Origin: Rufibacter tibetensis
Lineage (GTDB): Bacteria; Bacteroidota; Bacteroidia; Cytophagales; Hymenobacteraceae
DNA length: 64,000 nt
Assembly (NCBI RefSeq): GCF_001310085.1
Contig: NZ_CP012643.1
Span: forward strand, 1,023,001-1,087,000
Reading direction: 5' to 3'
Shown: positions 31,721 through 40,306 of the stretch, in pieces
Numbering within the stretch: position 1 is the stretch's first letter
Layout: each line of letters opens with the position of its first letter
Notes under the pieces: model-generated
What the model was told of the DNA's origin: nothing
The model's database searches: none
Seen by the model: only the letters and a program-made list of their open reading frames with translations
Translations under genes and position numbers: made by a program

Positions 31721-32251
31721 TCAGGAACCCTCACCCGTTCCTTCCTGAAACCAGCTGGCGTACAGCACATAGTTATCGGCGGTTTGGGCCATGCCTGAGA
31801 TTTGCTCTGGCGTAAGGGCTTTTACTTTTTTGGCGGGTACTCCGGCGTAGATGAAGCCACGCTCGCACAGAGTTTTCTCCAGAACTACTGCCCCGGCGGC
31901 AATGATGCAATGTTCCTGTACCACGGCGTTGTCCATGACAATGGCACCCATGCCAATGAGTACATTGTCTTCAATGGTGCAGCCGTGCACAATGGCGTTA
32001 TGCCCAATGCTCACGTTGCTGCCAATGATGGTAGCGGTTTTTAAATAGGTGCAGTGAATGACAGCCCCGTCCTGAATGTTGGTCTTGTTGCCAATGCGGA
32101 TCAGGTTTACATCGCCGCGCACTACGGCGTTAAACCAAACGGTGCACTGGTCGCCCAGCACCACATCTCCGGCAATGGTGGCGTTGGGGGCAATGAAACA
32201 GTTATTTCCAATGGTAGGGTGAACTCCTTTAACGGGCAGAATGACAGGCAT
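31721..32251 (-). CDS. Gamma carbonic anhydrase-like hexapeptide-repeat protein
   Basis: A 176-residue left-handed beta-helix protein of the YrdA/PaaY/CaiE group. Hexapeptide repeats are clear from about residue 12 to 135 (for example NATIAGDVVLG, TATIIGSNVSIG). The metal-ligand histidines are in DGAVIHCT, SIGHNAIVHGC. The Arg/Asp of the active-site loop are in VVRGDVN. Family members are zinc or iron carbonic anhydrases or related thioesterases/acyl-carrier proteins; exact activity is uncertain. Not obviously in an operon; the next upstream gene on the same strand is 135 bases away. Confidence 0.93.
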   Translation of the reverse strand: MPVILPVKGVHPTIGNNCFIAPNATIAGDVVLGDQCTVWFNAVVRGDVNLIRIGNKTNIQDGAVIHCTYLKTATIIGSNVSIGHNAIVHGCTIEDNVLIGMGAIVMDNAVVQEHCIIAAGAVVLEKTLCERGFIYAGVPAKKVKALTPEQISGMAQTADNYVLYASWFQEGTGEGS

Positions 32252-32386
32252 AGTGTGAATGGATTTAGCAGTCTAATTTGATGGGATTTGGGACAAAAGG
32301 TAGAGAAAATAAAAGAGGAAATCACCTAGATTATAGGGCAGAATTCTGATATTAAGACATCAAGTGGAGATCTGCAGGCAAAATCT

Positions 32387-33367
32387 TCAGGAAAGCATGC
32401 GCTTCCAGGTACCTTTTCTAAGGTTATATTTCAAGGTACTGGGCAAGGCTTTCCACCAGTAGCTGTTCATTTCTACGGCGAAACTGGGTTGCATGTAGCA
32501 GTTGATGGTGCAGCCCTCGCAGGCAGGTAATCGGCCTTCCAACGCTATCAGTTTCTTAACCTCTTCTGATTTGTAAAGTGCCAGGAGGTTGCCAGAGATG
32601 GGAAATTTCTGGGCACCCAAATGGTAACAAGGTAGCACCAACTCATTTTCAGGCGAGATGACCAGGGTAGTGCTGGCCGCTTTACAGACAGGCTTGTCAA
32701 TGTGGTTGCCGCCGTCTTTCCGAAGCTTTACAAAAGCCTCGTTCAAGTACACCCATTTCTGCTTACTGAACTTGACCAGGTAACCCAGCTCCGCCTCAGA
32801 AAGCTGCTCTCCGGTTTCAACTTGGTTGTATTCAAACGCCGGGTTCAACAACAGCATCAGGTTGTTAGGCAGGCAGATCTCCTGGTACACCCGCTCTATC
32901 TGGTGTAGGTTGTGCTTGAAAACCGTAAACAGAATATCAGGCCGTTCGCTTAGGCTTTTGGCCACTTTTATGGATTCCAGCACGAAATCAAAACAGGCCA
33001 CTCCCCTGCCGGTGTCGTGCTCGTTTTTATCCGCGGAATCCAGCGAGAAGTGCAGCATGTCTACCTTGCCTTTGAGGCGCTCAGCCCATTTAGGGTACAA
33101 CAGCCCATTGGTGGTGAGAGTGGTGATAAAGCCTAATTTTTGAGCCTCCTCCAGGAACTGGTCAATTTGCCGGTGCAGCAAGGGTTCGCCACCGGTAAAG
33201 TCCACTACGTTCACGCCTAGCTTGCGCAGATCGGCCAGGTTTTGTTTCACATCCTCCAGCTGGATGTACGGAGACGGCTTCTCCCAAATGTCGCAGAAGG
33301 AGCATTTGGCATTGCAGCGGTACGTCACGTAGTAATTGGCCAGAACTGGATGATGGATTAAGCGCAT
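32387..33367 (-). CDS. Radical SAM protein with C-terminal cysteine domain
   Basis: A 326-residue radical SAM enzyme. The CxxxCxxC cluster motif is CNAKCSFC (Cys18, Cys22, Cys25), followed by VVDFTGGEPLLH, the SAM-binding GGE motif. The C-terminal part has CKAAST, LPCYHLG and CEGCTINCYMQ, a SPASM-like set of cysteines likely to bind an auxiliary cluster. The C-terminus ends in Trp/Lys-rich SYWWKALPSTLKYNLRK, suggesting membrane or glycan association. Related proteins act in peptide or sugar modification, but no precursor peptide or partner is visible nearby. Transcribed alone. Confidence 0.9.
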   Translation of the reverse strand: MRLIHHPVLANYYVTYRCNAKCSFCDIWEKPSPYIQLEDVKQNLADLRKLGVNVVDFTGGEPLLHRQIDQFLEEAQKLGFITTLTTNGLLYPKWAERLKGKVDMLHFSLDSADKNEHDTGRGVACFDFVLESIKVAKSLSERPDILFTVFKHNLHQIERVYQEICLPNNLMLLLNPAFEYNQVETGEQLSEAELGYLVKFSKQKWVYLNEAFVKLRKDGGNHIDKPVCKAASTTLVISPENELVLPCYHLGAQKFPISGNLLALYKSEEVKKLIALEGRLPACEGCTINCYMQPSFAVEMNSYWWKALPSTLKYNLRKGTWKRMLS

Positions 33368-33544
33368 TCTCTTCTTTTAAACAGATGCCAGAGCAGATGC
33401 AAGGTACGCATTCCATCTGGAAATAGGGCGTGATGAAATTGGACTCCCCCTGTGAGAAACAACAAGAGCAGTTTCACTTTGGAAAGCACCTTAAAAGGGG
33501 AAGTTCTTTTTTGCTCCTTTCCTGAAATTAGACTTAAAACAGAA

Positions 33545-34258
33545 TTACTTGTCTATTCCTTTCAACCGAACATCGGCGTAATAATTACAAATGTTCTGAA
33601 GCACACACACCTCGCACTTGGGGGAATTCCAGGTGCAGATTTTCTGTCCGTGTTTGAGCATGTGGCGGTGCAGGTTATAGAGCACTAGGGCATCTTTGGG
33701 CAACATGTCCAGTAAAATCTGGTGCGCTTTGTCATGCGTGACCTTGACGCCAATGAGGCCTACCCGCTGGCTGATGCGGTGCACGTGCGTGTCTACCGGA
33801 AACACCGGCTTGTGGAAATTAAACAAAAGCACCAACGTAGCGGTTTTCAGCCCCACCCCAGGCAAAGACATAAGCCAGGCCATGGCCTCGGGCACGTCCA
33901 GGTCGTTCAGGAAATCAAGTGAAAAGTCTGACCGCTCTGCCTGTATCAGGCGAAGCGCCTTCTGAATATTAACAGCTTTGGCGCCCGGGAACTCCGCTGG
34001 GGTTAACGCCTGGGTGAGTTCTTCTACCGGGGCATCCATGACAGCTTCCCAGGTAGGAAATTTTTCCAGCATCTGAAAGTAAGCCTTCTCCTCATTGGCA
34101 TGCGTAGTCCGGTGCGACAGCATGGTGGAAATAAGTTCGCGCATGGGGTCGCGGCGCGGATAACCGGAAAGATGGCCGAAAACTTCATTCAATCGTATAT
34201 GAACCTGCCATATCTTTTCTGCGGGAGTAAGTTGCTGATGTGCTTCAGCCATAGTCAT
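33545..34258 (-). CDS. Endonuclease III-type DNA glycosylase
   Basis: A 237-residue base-excision repair enzyme. The helix-hairpin-helix reads LPGVGLKTATLVLL with the catalytic lysine, the catalytic aspartate is in FPVDTHVHRIS, and the C-terminal 4Fe-4S cluster ligands C-x6-C-x2-C-x5-C are present in CTWNSPKCEVCVLQNIC. The enzyme removes oxidised pyrimidines and nicks the abasic site. It differs from canonical Nth in some loop lengths (NAEPREL..), and belongs to the Nth-like branch common in Bacteroidota. Both ATG 34258 and 34252 are possible starts. Divergent from the MBL hydrolase gene. Confidence 0.92.
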   Translation of the reverse strand: MTMAEAHQQLTPAEKIWQVHIRLNEVFGHLSGYPRRDPMRELISTMLSHRTTHANEEKAYFQMLEKFPTWEAVMDAPVEELTQALTPAEFPGAKAVNIQKALRLIQAERSDFSLDFLNDLDVPEAMAWLMSLPGVGLKTATLVLLFNFHKPVFPVDTHVHRISQRVGLIGVKVTHDKAHQILLDMLPKDALVLYNLHRHMLKHGQKICTWNSPKCEVCVLQNICNYYADVRLKGIDK

Positions 34259-34358
34259 TTACTTTTTCCCCTAAACGAGCCCCCGATAGTAAAGTTTATG
34301 TCAAGAACCCTTATCACCTTAGTGCATCAAGAATGGTCATACGTATTACTAAACAACT

Positions 34359-35081
34359 ATGAAATTTAAATTCTTAGGGACAGGCGGAGCTTTTGACATA
34401 GACTATGGAAACTCCGCAGCACTGGTAGAATTCAAAGACCAGACTATCTTATTAGACTGTGGCTTCACCGTTTACCCCACCCTGCGGAAACATCAGCTTA
34501 CCCGTGGCATTACCTACATTCTGCTTACGCACCTGCATAATGACCATACTGGCAGCTTAGCCAACATACTGCTACACTGCTATTACTTTAACACCCACTG
34601 CCGTCCTACCATCCTGTACCCCGATGATGATTTCCGGGATGAGTTGTATGAATTTCTGCGGTTCCAGCTTCAAAAGCCGGAACAGTATGTAGACTTTGCG
34701 CCCCTTTCTGAGGTGCCCGGCATCATCGCCCTTGACACTTTTGGCCTGCACGCCGAAAAACTACAATCCTACGCTTTCATTTTTGAGGAAGAAGACGGAG
34801 ACCGGGTGGTCTACTCTGGTGATCTTGGCCAGCCAGATGCGCTTTTCGCCTATTTACGCGGAATGCCTCCCAAAGCCACCACCATTTACCACGATATCAC
34901 CTTTTCTGAGGAAAACATTGCCCATACCTATTATAAAAAGCTGATTCCATTGGCGCAGGATTACCAAATTTACGGCTACCACTGTGACCCCTTAAAGAAC
35001 CCTACTGACAACCCGTTGCCCTTGGTGTTCAATCAGCCGGAACTCATGTTACCAGCCAGGTTGCAGGAAGCTGTGAACTAA
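34359..35081 (+). CDS. MBL-fold metallo-hydrolase (RNase Z-like)
   Basis: A 240-residue metallo-beta-lactamase fold hydrolase. The start MKFKFLGTGGAFDIDYGNSA is typical of RNase Z/ElaC-like and phosphodiesterase-like proteins; the metal motif HxHxDH is His58, His60, Asp62, His63 in THLHNDHTGS. The later YSGDLG carries the bridging aspartate. No RNase Z exosite arm is evident, so it may be a small MBL hydrolase of other specificity. It is in its own transcript: divergent from endonuclease III and closed by a terminator at 35134. Confidence 0.9.
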   Translation: MKFKFLGTGGAFDIDYGNSAALVEFKDQTILLDCGFTVYPTLRKHQLTRGITYILLTHLHNDHTGSLANILLHCYYFNTHCRPTILYPDDDFRDELYEFLRFQLQKPEQYVDFAPLSEVPGIIALDTFGLHAEKLQSYAFIFEEEDGDRVVYSGDLGQPDALFAYLRGMPPKATTIYHDITFSEENIAHTYYKKLIPLAQDYQIYGYHCDPLKNPTDNPLPLVFNQPELMLPARLQEAVN

Positions 35082-35133
35082 CAAAACCATCAACAATTGG
35101 TTATCATCCTTACAAAGTATCAATAGAAATCCG

Positions 35134-35152
35134 TCCGCAGCTTCCCTGCGGA
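35134..35152 (+). terminator. Terminator after MBL hydrolase
   Basis: TCCGCAG (35134-35140) pairs with CTGCGGA (35146-35152), followed by TTTTCTAC. Confidence 0.65.
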
Positions 35153-35203
35153 TTTTCTACGCCACTGGGTTTTCTTTAAAAGCCTTTTAAGAACTACTTC
35201 TGC

Positions 35204-35845
35204 ATGACCTTCACCTTCGCAACAGATAAAGAGCATACTCACTTTCGTCAAAGTCCGCTGCTAATTGCCTATGTTGTCATTTTTGGGTTGTTCTGGACTT
35301 ACACCGGCTTTACTTCCTCAGATCCCAAAAACTGGTGGCTGGAGAACACGCTCACTTTTACGGCCATCATCTTTCTGGTAGCCTTTTACAAGCACTTCCG
35401 GTTTTCAGATTTCAGTTACACCTGCATCTTCCTGTACTTGATGCTGCACGTGTACGGAAGCCAGCATAACTACGCACTGAACCCTTTTGGCTTCTGGGTG
35501 CAAGAGCAGTTGGATTTAGAGCGCAACCACTATGACCGGCTGGTACATTTTGGGTTTGGGTTCTTTTTAGCGTATCCTATGCACGAGGTCTTTAAGCGAG
35601 TAACCCCAATGCGTCCTTTTTTCACGTATGCCTTACCAGTTGAATTAACGGTAAGCATGGGAGCCTTTTATGAATTAATGGAGTGGGCCGTGGCCGATAT
35701 ATTTTTCCCGGCCCGCGGAATGGCTTTTTTAGGTACACAGGGCGACATCTGGGATGCGCAGAAAGACATTGCCGTTGCTTTACTAGGTGCTCTCATCACC
35801 ATGTCAGCCGTAGGTTTCACTCGCCGGAAAGAAAAACGCCTCTGA
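35204..35845 (+). CDS. DUF2238 (YjdF-like) inner-membrane protein
   Basis: A 213-residue polytopic membrane protein with about six hydrophobic helices. Family marks are the YDRLVHFGFGFFLAYPMHEV motif in the middle, ELMEWAVADIFFP, and FLGTQGDIWDAQKDIAVALLGA near the end, with conserved His, Glu and Asp residues facing a presumed membrane pocket. The function of DUF2238/YjdF proteins is not established. Its stop codon lies within the left arm of a long hairpin. It is transcribed alone and convergent with the following lipoprotein gene. Confidence 0.9.
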   Translation: MTFTFATDKEHTHFRQSPLLIAYVVIFGLFWTYTGFTSSDPKNWWLENTLTFTAIIFLVAFYKHFRFSDFSYTCIFLYLMLHVYGSQHNYALNPFGFWVQEQLDLERNHYDRLVHFGFGFFLAYPMHEVFKRVTPMRPFFTYALPVELTVSMGAFYELMEWAVADIFFPARGMAFLGTQGDIWDAQKDIAVALLGALITMSAVGFTRRKEKRL

Positions 35846-35896
35846 TTCGTTTTAGGCCTATTTTTGATAAAATAGACCTGAAACAGATCAGAGGCG
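35837..35896. terminator. Bidirectional terminator covering the DUF2238 stop codon
   Basis: A 60-base near-perfect hairpin: CGCCTCTGAT at the left end pairs with ATCAGAGGCG at 35887-35896, and inner arms CTATTTT/AAAATAG surround a TGAT loop. The TGA stop at 35843-35845 is in the left arm. It separates convergent genes. Confidence 0.8.
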
Positions 35897-35923
35897 AAAG
35901 TGTCTTAAAGGCTGCTGAGGAGA

Positions 35924-36589
35924 TCAATCGTCATATTTGATTTTGATGTCGTTTCCTTCAATCTTCACCTTACCGCGGGGCGTTTCAATTTTAGTTTCTT
36001 CGGTTGAGATCTTGATTTTAGTATCACCGGCTACGTACTTCACATCTTTAGAGGCACGGCGGTAGTAGTTCTGCCGCTTAAGCCAATAATTCTTCAACTC
36101 AGGCAAATCCATTCTGTTAGACCGGCGGGCATCTATGGCCAGAGAGCGTTGCAGCTGCACCCGGGTAGGCCGCACATATTTCTTCTTTGCCGGGCTTGCT
36201 TTGGCAGCGGTGGCTCCCGATGTTTTAGTTTCTGTAACAGCTGCACTGGTCTTGGCAGAAGAAGCTGTTTCGGTTCTGGTGGTGGAAGAAGTAGAAGTTC
36301 TGTTCCCCGCTGCTGGGGCAGAGCTGTTTTGTGTTGTGGCATCTGAGGCTTCTGCATCATTAAGGTAACTTTCCTGGCCATAGGTAGAAGCATCCTCCCC
36401 CATGTTGTTGGCATACTCTGCCTCTGACATTGCGGTGTCAATTTCCAAGGTGTCTGGCGTAAGCACCAGCGTATCTTCTACAGAGGTGTTGGGCAACTCT
36501 GCCACTGCTTCTTTGTCTTTTACCCGCTCGCACGCGCCCAATACAGAAAGCACCAGCATGAGAAAGAGTGATTTTATCAATTTGTCCAT
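35924..36589 (-). CDS. Hypothetical lipoprotein with Ser/Thr/Ala-rich linker
   Basis: A 221-residue lipoprotein: MDKLIKSLFLMLVLSVLGAC, lipobox Cys20. After an acidic region (EVEDTLVLTPDTLEIDT-like) comes a low-complexity linker of about 60 residues dominated by Ser, Thr and Ala (roughly 90-150), then a basic domain with RPTRVQLQRSL and a C-terminal run of short beta repeats, KIKISTEETKIETPRGKVKIEGNDIKIKYDD, in which KI.I/KIE recurs four times. The architecture suggests an envelope-anchored protein whose basic, repeat-rich end binds an acidic surface or nucleic acid. Not a family I can name. Confidence 0.82.
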   Translation of the reverse strand: MDKLIKSLFLMLVLSVLGACERVKDKEAVAELPNTSVEDTLVLTPDTLEIDTAMSEAEYANNMGEDASTYGQESYLNDAEASDATTQNSSAPAAGNRTSTSSTTRTETASSAKTSAAVTETKTSGATAAKASPAKKKYVRPTRVQLQRSLAIDARRSNRMDLPELKNYWLKRQNYYRRASKDVKYVAGDTKIKISTEETKIETPRGKVKIEGNDIKIKYDD

Positions 36590-36765
36590 TCCTTATTCCT
36601 ATTGATTTTCTCCCTAAACGCTAGAAACGCCCTTAGGTTAACATAAAATGCAATTTCTTATGTTGCTCTGGTGCACGCTTCAAAAAGGAGTTTACAACCC
36701 ATTTTCTGAAATTCAGCACCTAAAAAAATTCCTTTGGGTCAAGGATGAAACTGTTAGGACATAAA

Positions 36766-36791
36766 AAAGGCTAGCCAAACGGCTAGCCTTT
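36766..36791 (-). terminator. Terminator after OmpA-type gene
   Basis: AAAGGCTAGCC (36766-36776) and its complement (36781-36791) form an 11-bp stem with AAAC loop; read on the minus strand it is followed by a T-run (A-run at 36763-36768 on +). Confidence 0.85.
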
Positions 36792-36813
36792 CAAAGAAAA
36801 TGATGTTCAGTTC

Positions 36814-37530
36814 TTATTTGATCTCACCACGCTCAGCAGCTTTCTTCAGTTCTTCACTAGCGAAGATGGCTACCTCTACACGACGGTTCTGCTGACGACC
36901 GGCAGCAGTTGTGTTGTCAGCTACTGGTTGGGTTGAACCGTAACCACGGGTCTGAAGACGGTTAGGCTCTACTCCTAAAGAGATAGCGTAGTTGGCAACA
37001 GCCTGGGCTCTGCGCTCAGACAATGGCTGGTTGATGGCATCAGTACCGGTATTATCGGCGTGCCCTTCAATCAGTACGTTGGTGCCTGGGTACTTCTTCA
37101 ACGTCTCAGCTAATTTCTGGATATCAGCTCTGGAAGAAGACTGTAACTCAGCAGAGTTAGTAGCGAAAAGAAGACCTGCATCAAAAGTTACTTTGATACC
37201 TTCACCTACCCGTTCTACCTCAGCATTCTTCATTTCACGCTCAAGTTCCTCGGCTTGTTTGTCCATGCGGCGACCAATCACGGCACCAGTGGCACCCCCA
37301 ACAGCAGCCCCAATGATGGCTCCACGGGCAGTGTTACCGGTAGCTTTACCAACAATACCACCTAAAATAGCACCACCACCAGCTCCTAAGATACCGCCCT
37401 TAGTGGTTTTGTTCATGCCTTTCTTCTGGGTGGTTGAAGTTGGAGTGCTAGCCGTCTGACTTGATTTGCAGGAAGAGAAAAGTAAGCTCCCTACTAACAT
37501 GGCGGTGAATGTTCCTTTCAAAAATTTCAT
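36814..37530 (-). CDS. OmpA-domain lipoprotein with glycine zipper
   Basis: A 238-residue outer-membrane lipoprotein (lipobox LFSSC, Cys21). Residues about 45-90 form a glycine-zipper segment (GGILGAGGGAILGGIVGKATG, GAIIGAAVGGATGAVIG), which can insert in or associate with membranes. The C-terminal OmpA/MotB domain (about 110-230) carries the peptidoglycan-binding motif NVLIEGHADNTG and LSERRAQAVANYAIS and the closing QQNRRVEVAI. The protein should bridge the outer membrane to the cell wall. Same strand as accD but 210 bases away. Composition is Bacteroidota-typical. Confidence 0.93.
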   Translation of the reverse strand: MKFLKGTFTAMLVGSLLFSSCKSSQTASTPTSTTQKKGMNKTTKGGILGAGGGAILGGIVGKATGNTARGAIIGAAVGGATGAVIGRRMDKQAEELEREMKNAEVERVGEGIKVTFDAGLLFATNSAELQSSSRADIQKLAETLKKYPGTNVLIEGHADNTGTDAINQPLSERRAQAVANYAISLGVEPNRLQTRGYGSTQPVADNTTAAGRQQNRRVEVAIFASEELKKAAERGEIK

Positions 37531-37683
37531 AGTGTTTTTTTTTGTGTGTAAAAGAAGCTAAAAAGGTAATGTGATTGGGTTTAGTTCAACAACGGAGATA
37601 CATACTGATTTATTCAAAAATTGTTCAGATATAGTCTCCAATCTATATGCTCATCTATAATAATCGTGCCAGATAAAAACCAA

Positions 37684-37716
37684 AAAAGACCCGCCTTTAA
37701 GAGGAACAGGTCTTTT
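37684..37716 (-). terminator. Terminator after accD
   Basis: AAAAGACC (37684-37691) pairs with GGTCTTTT (37709-37716). It lies directly after the accD stop on the minus strand. Confidence 0.55.
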
Positions 37717-37739
37717 CAGCTTATTTCTGAAGCACAGCC

Positions 37740-38636
37740 TTATTTAACGGCTGCTTGATTGGAGGCCGTCTCTGTAGCGGCCGAAGTTTCCTCGGGGCGC
37801 AACAACGTAATCAGGTCTGCAATACGCTGCTTTAACTCTTTGCGGTGCACAATGAAGTCCAGGAAGCCGTGCTCTAATACAAACTCTGCGCTCTGGAAAC
37901 CTTTAGGCAGGTCTTTGCCTATGGTTTCTTTGATAACCCTGGGTCCGGCAAAACCAATCAAGGCACCCGGCTCAGAGATATTGAAATCTCCCAACATAGC
38001 AAAGGAAGCAGTTACGCCCCCAGTGGTAGGGTCGGTCAATAATGAAATGTACGGCACCTTCTCCTCAGACAACAAGGCCAGTTTGGCCGAGGTCTTTGCC
38101 ATTTGCATTAGGGAGTAGCCCGCCTCCATCATCCGGGCACCGCCCGACTTGGAGATCATCATAAACGGGATTTTGTGCTTGCGGCTATAGTCAATGGCCC
38201 GGGAGATTTTCTCGCCTACCACTGAGCCCATAGAACCACCAATAAAGTTGAAGTCCATACAGGCCACCACCAGATCAAGGTCATTGATGGTACCGTGGGC
38301 AGTACGTACGGCGTCTTTCAGGTTAGTTTTGCGCTGGGTGGCAACAATACGGTCTGGGTACGGCTTCGTGTCCACGAAATTCAATGGATCTGAAGAACTC
38401 AGGTTCTCATCCAGTTCCTGGAAACGGTTCTCATCAAACAATATCTCAAAGTACTCGTGGGAATTGATGCGGTCATGAAAATCGCATTTGGCACACGTAT
38501 ACAGCTGTTGCCGATGCTCAGCGGTGCTGATGACGGTCTTACATTCGGGGCACTTGTGCCACAAGCCGTCCGGCGTTTCTTTTTTCTGCTCCGTTGGGGT
38601 GACGATCCCTTTTTCTACTCTTTTAAACCAAGCCAT
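37740..38636 (-). CDS. accD: Acetyl-CoA carboxylase, carboxyltransferase subunit beta
   Basis: A 298-residue enzyme subunit that transfers the carboxyl group from biotin carboxyl carrier to acetyl-CoA, the first step of fatty acid synthesis. The N-terminal zinc finger is Cys29-x2-Cys32 and Cys48-x2-Cys51. The carboxyltransferase fold shows [12 protein letters not shown], the family motif [21 protein letters not shown] and [18 protein letters not shown], and [10 protein letters not shown] near the C-terminus. Length is normal. It is transcribed alone; a TATCTTTG box lies 74 bases upstream of the ATG on the same strand. Confidence 0.96.
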   Translation of the reverse strand: MAWFKRVEKGIVTPTEQKKETPDGLWHKCPECKTVISTAEHRQQLYTCAKCDFHDRINSHEYFEILFDENRFQELDENLSSSDPLNFVDTKPYPDRIVATQRKTNLKDAVRTAHGTINDLDLVVACMDFNFIGGSMGSVVGEKISRAIDYSRKHKIPFMMISKSGGARMMEAGYSLMQMAKTSAKLALLSEEKVPYISLLTDPTTGGVTASFAMLGDFNISEPGALIGFAGPRVIKETIGKDLPKGFQSAEFVLEHGFLDFIVHRKELKQRIADLITLLRPEETSAATETASNQAAVK

Positions 38637-38709
38637 ATGATGCTCTAAAGGTTTTTTTCAACAATGAAGCCTCCAGTGGGGAAACCGCAAGCAGTTAGTT
38701 TTGAACGTG

Positions 38710-38717
38710 CAAAGATA
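38710..38717 (-). promoter_or_regulatory. Candidate -7 box of the accD promoter
   Basis: Read on the minus strand the sequence is TATCTTTG, a full match to the Bacteroidota -7 consensus TAnnTTTG. No TTG at the expected -33 spacing is seen (TTA instead), so this is a half-supported promoter. Confidence 0.45.
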
Positions 38718-39310
38718 AAAAAGAAAAGGTAGCTCCCTAACCCCCGGCTAAAACACACCTTTTCTTCTCAGAAGTGTACGTACTTTGAATGAAAGCCATA
38801 GGTTTTAGTTATCATGAATTCTAAAACCGTTTTCTTTCAAGGTAAGCATACTACATACGTGCAAGCCAGGCAGAAGCTCCCTTTTAGGGCCCTTTCCTGA
38901 AAACTGTGGTAAATGTACAGCCATGACAAGCCAGGGCAACTTTCCGGCGTCAGATCTTCTTAAAAATGCATCATTCAACCTCAGTTAAATGGAAGCAAAG
39001 CAGGTTGATTAATCACTTTGGTTTATCCTGATTCTGATGTAACTATTCACATGTTAGGTTTTACTTCCAACTAATACAGGCAACACCGTTTTAGGCGTAC
39101 GCCTCGGGCACCTAAGGTTATTTTCATTAATTCTCAACTTAGCGCACGCATTTACAGTACGTTACGAGGGCAGACAACTAAATTGGCATTCTGTGGGCAA
39201 TTATTATTTATTTGCGTCCGTTTGCTAGGCAAGGTCAAATTTGTGAGCCGGCCTTCTCAAAATGATCTCTTATTTTTGTCACCGTTAACCCATACCTTAA
39301 CTTAAACCCT
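38718..39310. other. Gene-free intergenic stretch between accD and an OmpA-type gene
   Basis: About 590 bases with no convincing ORF or RNA. The first 11 residues MKAIGFSYHEF at 38789 are a fragment-like ORF. A candidate -7 box TATTTTTG (39271-39278) lies 33 bases before the OmpA-type ATG but without a good -33 partner. Divergent promoters of the two flanking genes are expected here. Confidence 0.6.
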
Positions 39311-40021
39311 ATGAAGAAAACACGTTTCGCCTCATCCGCCGCTGCCTTGGTTTTAGGAGTAGCCGTTCTTGGTTCTTGTGTCTCATCTAAGAAATACAAA
39401 GAGCTGGAAGCAAGCAAAAATGCGCTGGAACAAGAAAAAGCGACTGCCCAGCGCAGCCTGGAACAAGCCAACGCTGATCTGCGTGACCGTGATGCCAAAC
39501 TGGCCCAGTACCAGCAGCAAATTGCCCAGAAAGAAAGAATCTTAAATGAATTAAGAGAATCTGTGAACGAGGCCCTGGCCGGTTTTAAAGAGCAAGGACT
39601 GACCGTTGCCGTTAGAGAAGGCAAAGTTTATGTGACCATGCCAGAGAAACTTCTGTTTGCCTCTGGTTCTACCAAAGTAAACCCGAACGGGCAATCTGCT
39701 CTAGGCAAATTGGCCAACGCTATTAAATCACAGCGCGATACAGAGATTGTCATCGAAGGCCACACCGATGACGTAGCCGTAGCCTCTGCAAACGTCACTT
39801 TCAAAGACAACTGGGATTTGAGCGTGCTTAGAGCAACAGAAATCACGCGTCTGCTTATCAACAACGGAGTTCCGCCGCAAATGGTAGTACCTGCCGGCCG
39901 TGGACAGTACACCCCGGTAGCCATGACCCGTACCCCTGAAGCCCGTCAAAGCAACCGCCGCACTGAAATCATTTTAGCTCCTAACTTTGATAAAATCCTG
40001 AAGCTGATTCAGACAAACTAA
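39311..40021 (+). CDS. OmpA-family lipoprotein with coiled-coil linker, paralogue A
   Basis: A 236-residue outer-membrane lipoprotein: lipobox VLGSC, Cys23. Residues about 27-85 are a heptad-like charged coiled coil (ELEASKNALEQEKATAQRSL, QQQIAQKERILNELRESV), and the C-terminal OmpA domain holds IVIEGHTDDVAVASANVTFK and SNRRTEIILAP. The domain includes NWDLSVLRATEITRLL, a stretch shared almost unchanged with the next gene. It should tether the outer membrane to peptidoglycan. Closed by a terminator hairpin at 40087, so it is a single-gene transcript. Confidence 0.93.
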   Translation: MKKTRFASSAAALVLGVAVLGSCVSSKKYKELEASKNALEQEKATAQRSLEQANADLRDRDAKLAQYQQQIAQKERILNELRESVNEALAGFKEQGLTVAVREGKVYVTMPEKLLFASGSTKVNPNGQSALGKLANAIKSQRDTEIVIEGHTDDVAVASANVTFKDNWDLSVLRATEITRLLINNGVPPQMVVPAGRGQYTPVAMTRTPEARQSNRRTEIILAPNFDKILKLIQTN

Positions 40022-40086
40022 GTATAGTTTACCCATTTCTTCTATTTATTGCCAGAAGGAATTTTAAATACGAAACAGCATTAATT

Positions 40087-40117
40087 AAAGAAGCCGGCCG
40101 TACAGTCCGGCTTCTTT
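40087..40117 (+). terminator. Terminator after OmpA paralogue A
   Basis: AAAGAAGCCGG (40087-40097) pairs with CCGGCTTCTTT (40107-40117). Confidence 0.8.
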
Positions 40118-40167
40118 CGTTTTGTAGAGAATTTGGCTAAAAGCATCCAAAAACGTGTTCCTTCATT

Positions 40168-40197
40168 TTGGGTGGGAACCTCTAGCCCTTATCTTTG
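40168..40197 (+). promoter_or_regulatory. Bacteroidota-type promoter of OmpA paralogue B
   Basis: TTG at 40168-40170, 19 bases, then TATCTTTG at 40190-40197: a full match to the TTG-N19-TAnnTTTG pattern of this phylum. The 5' leader to the ATG at 40307 would be about 100 bases. Confidence 0.75.
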
Positions 40198-40306
40198 ACC
40201 AACAACGGTATTTCTACCTAGACTAACCCAACTACTTTTCCAACGCTTTTTGGTTGGGAAACCACTAAACCCTAGAATTTGCATTTTTAACTTTACCTAG
40301 CCTGTC

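Noticed and set aside
36135-36368. Hydrophobic + strand ORF opposite the Ser/Thr-rich lipoprotein
   Set aside because: It is the complement of the low-complexity Ser/Thr/Ala linker, which yields Val/Ala/Leu-rich nonsense.
38789-38824. Short ORF MKAIGFSYHEF resembling the start of a quinone oxidoreductase
   Set aside because: Only 11 codons and no continuation in any frame; too little to call a gene remnant.
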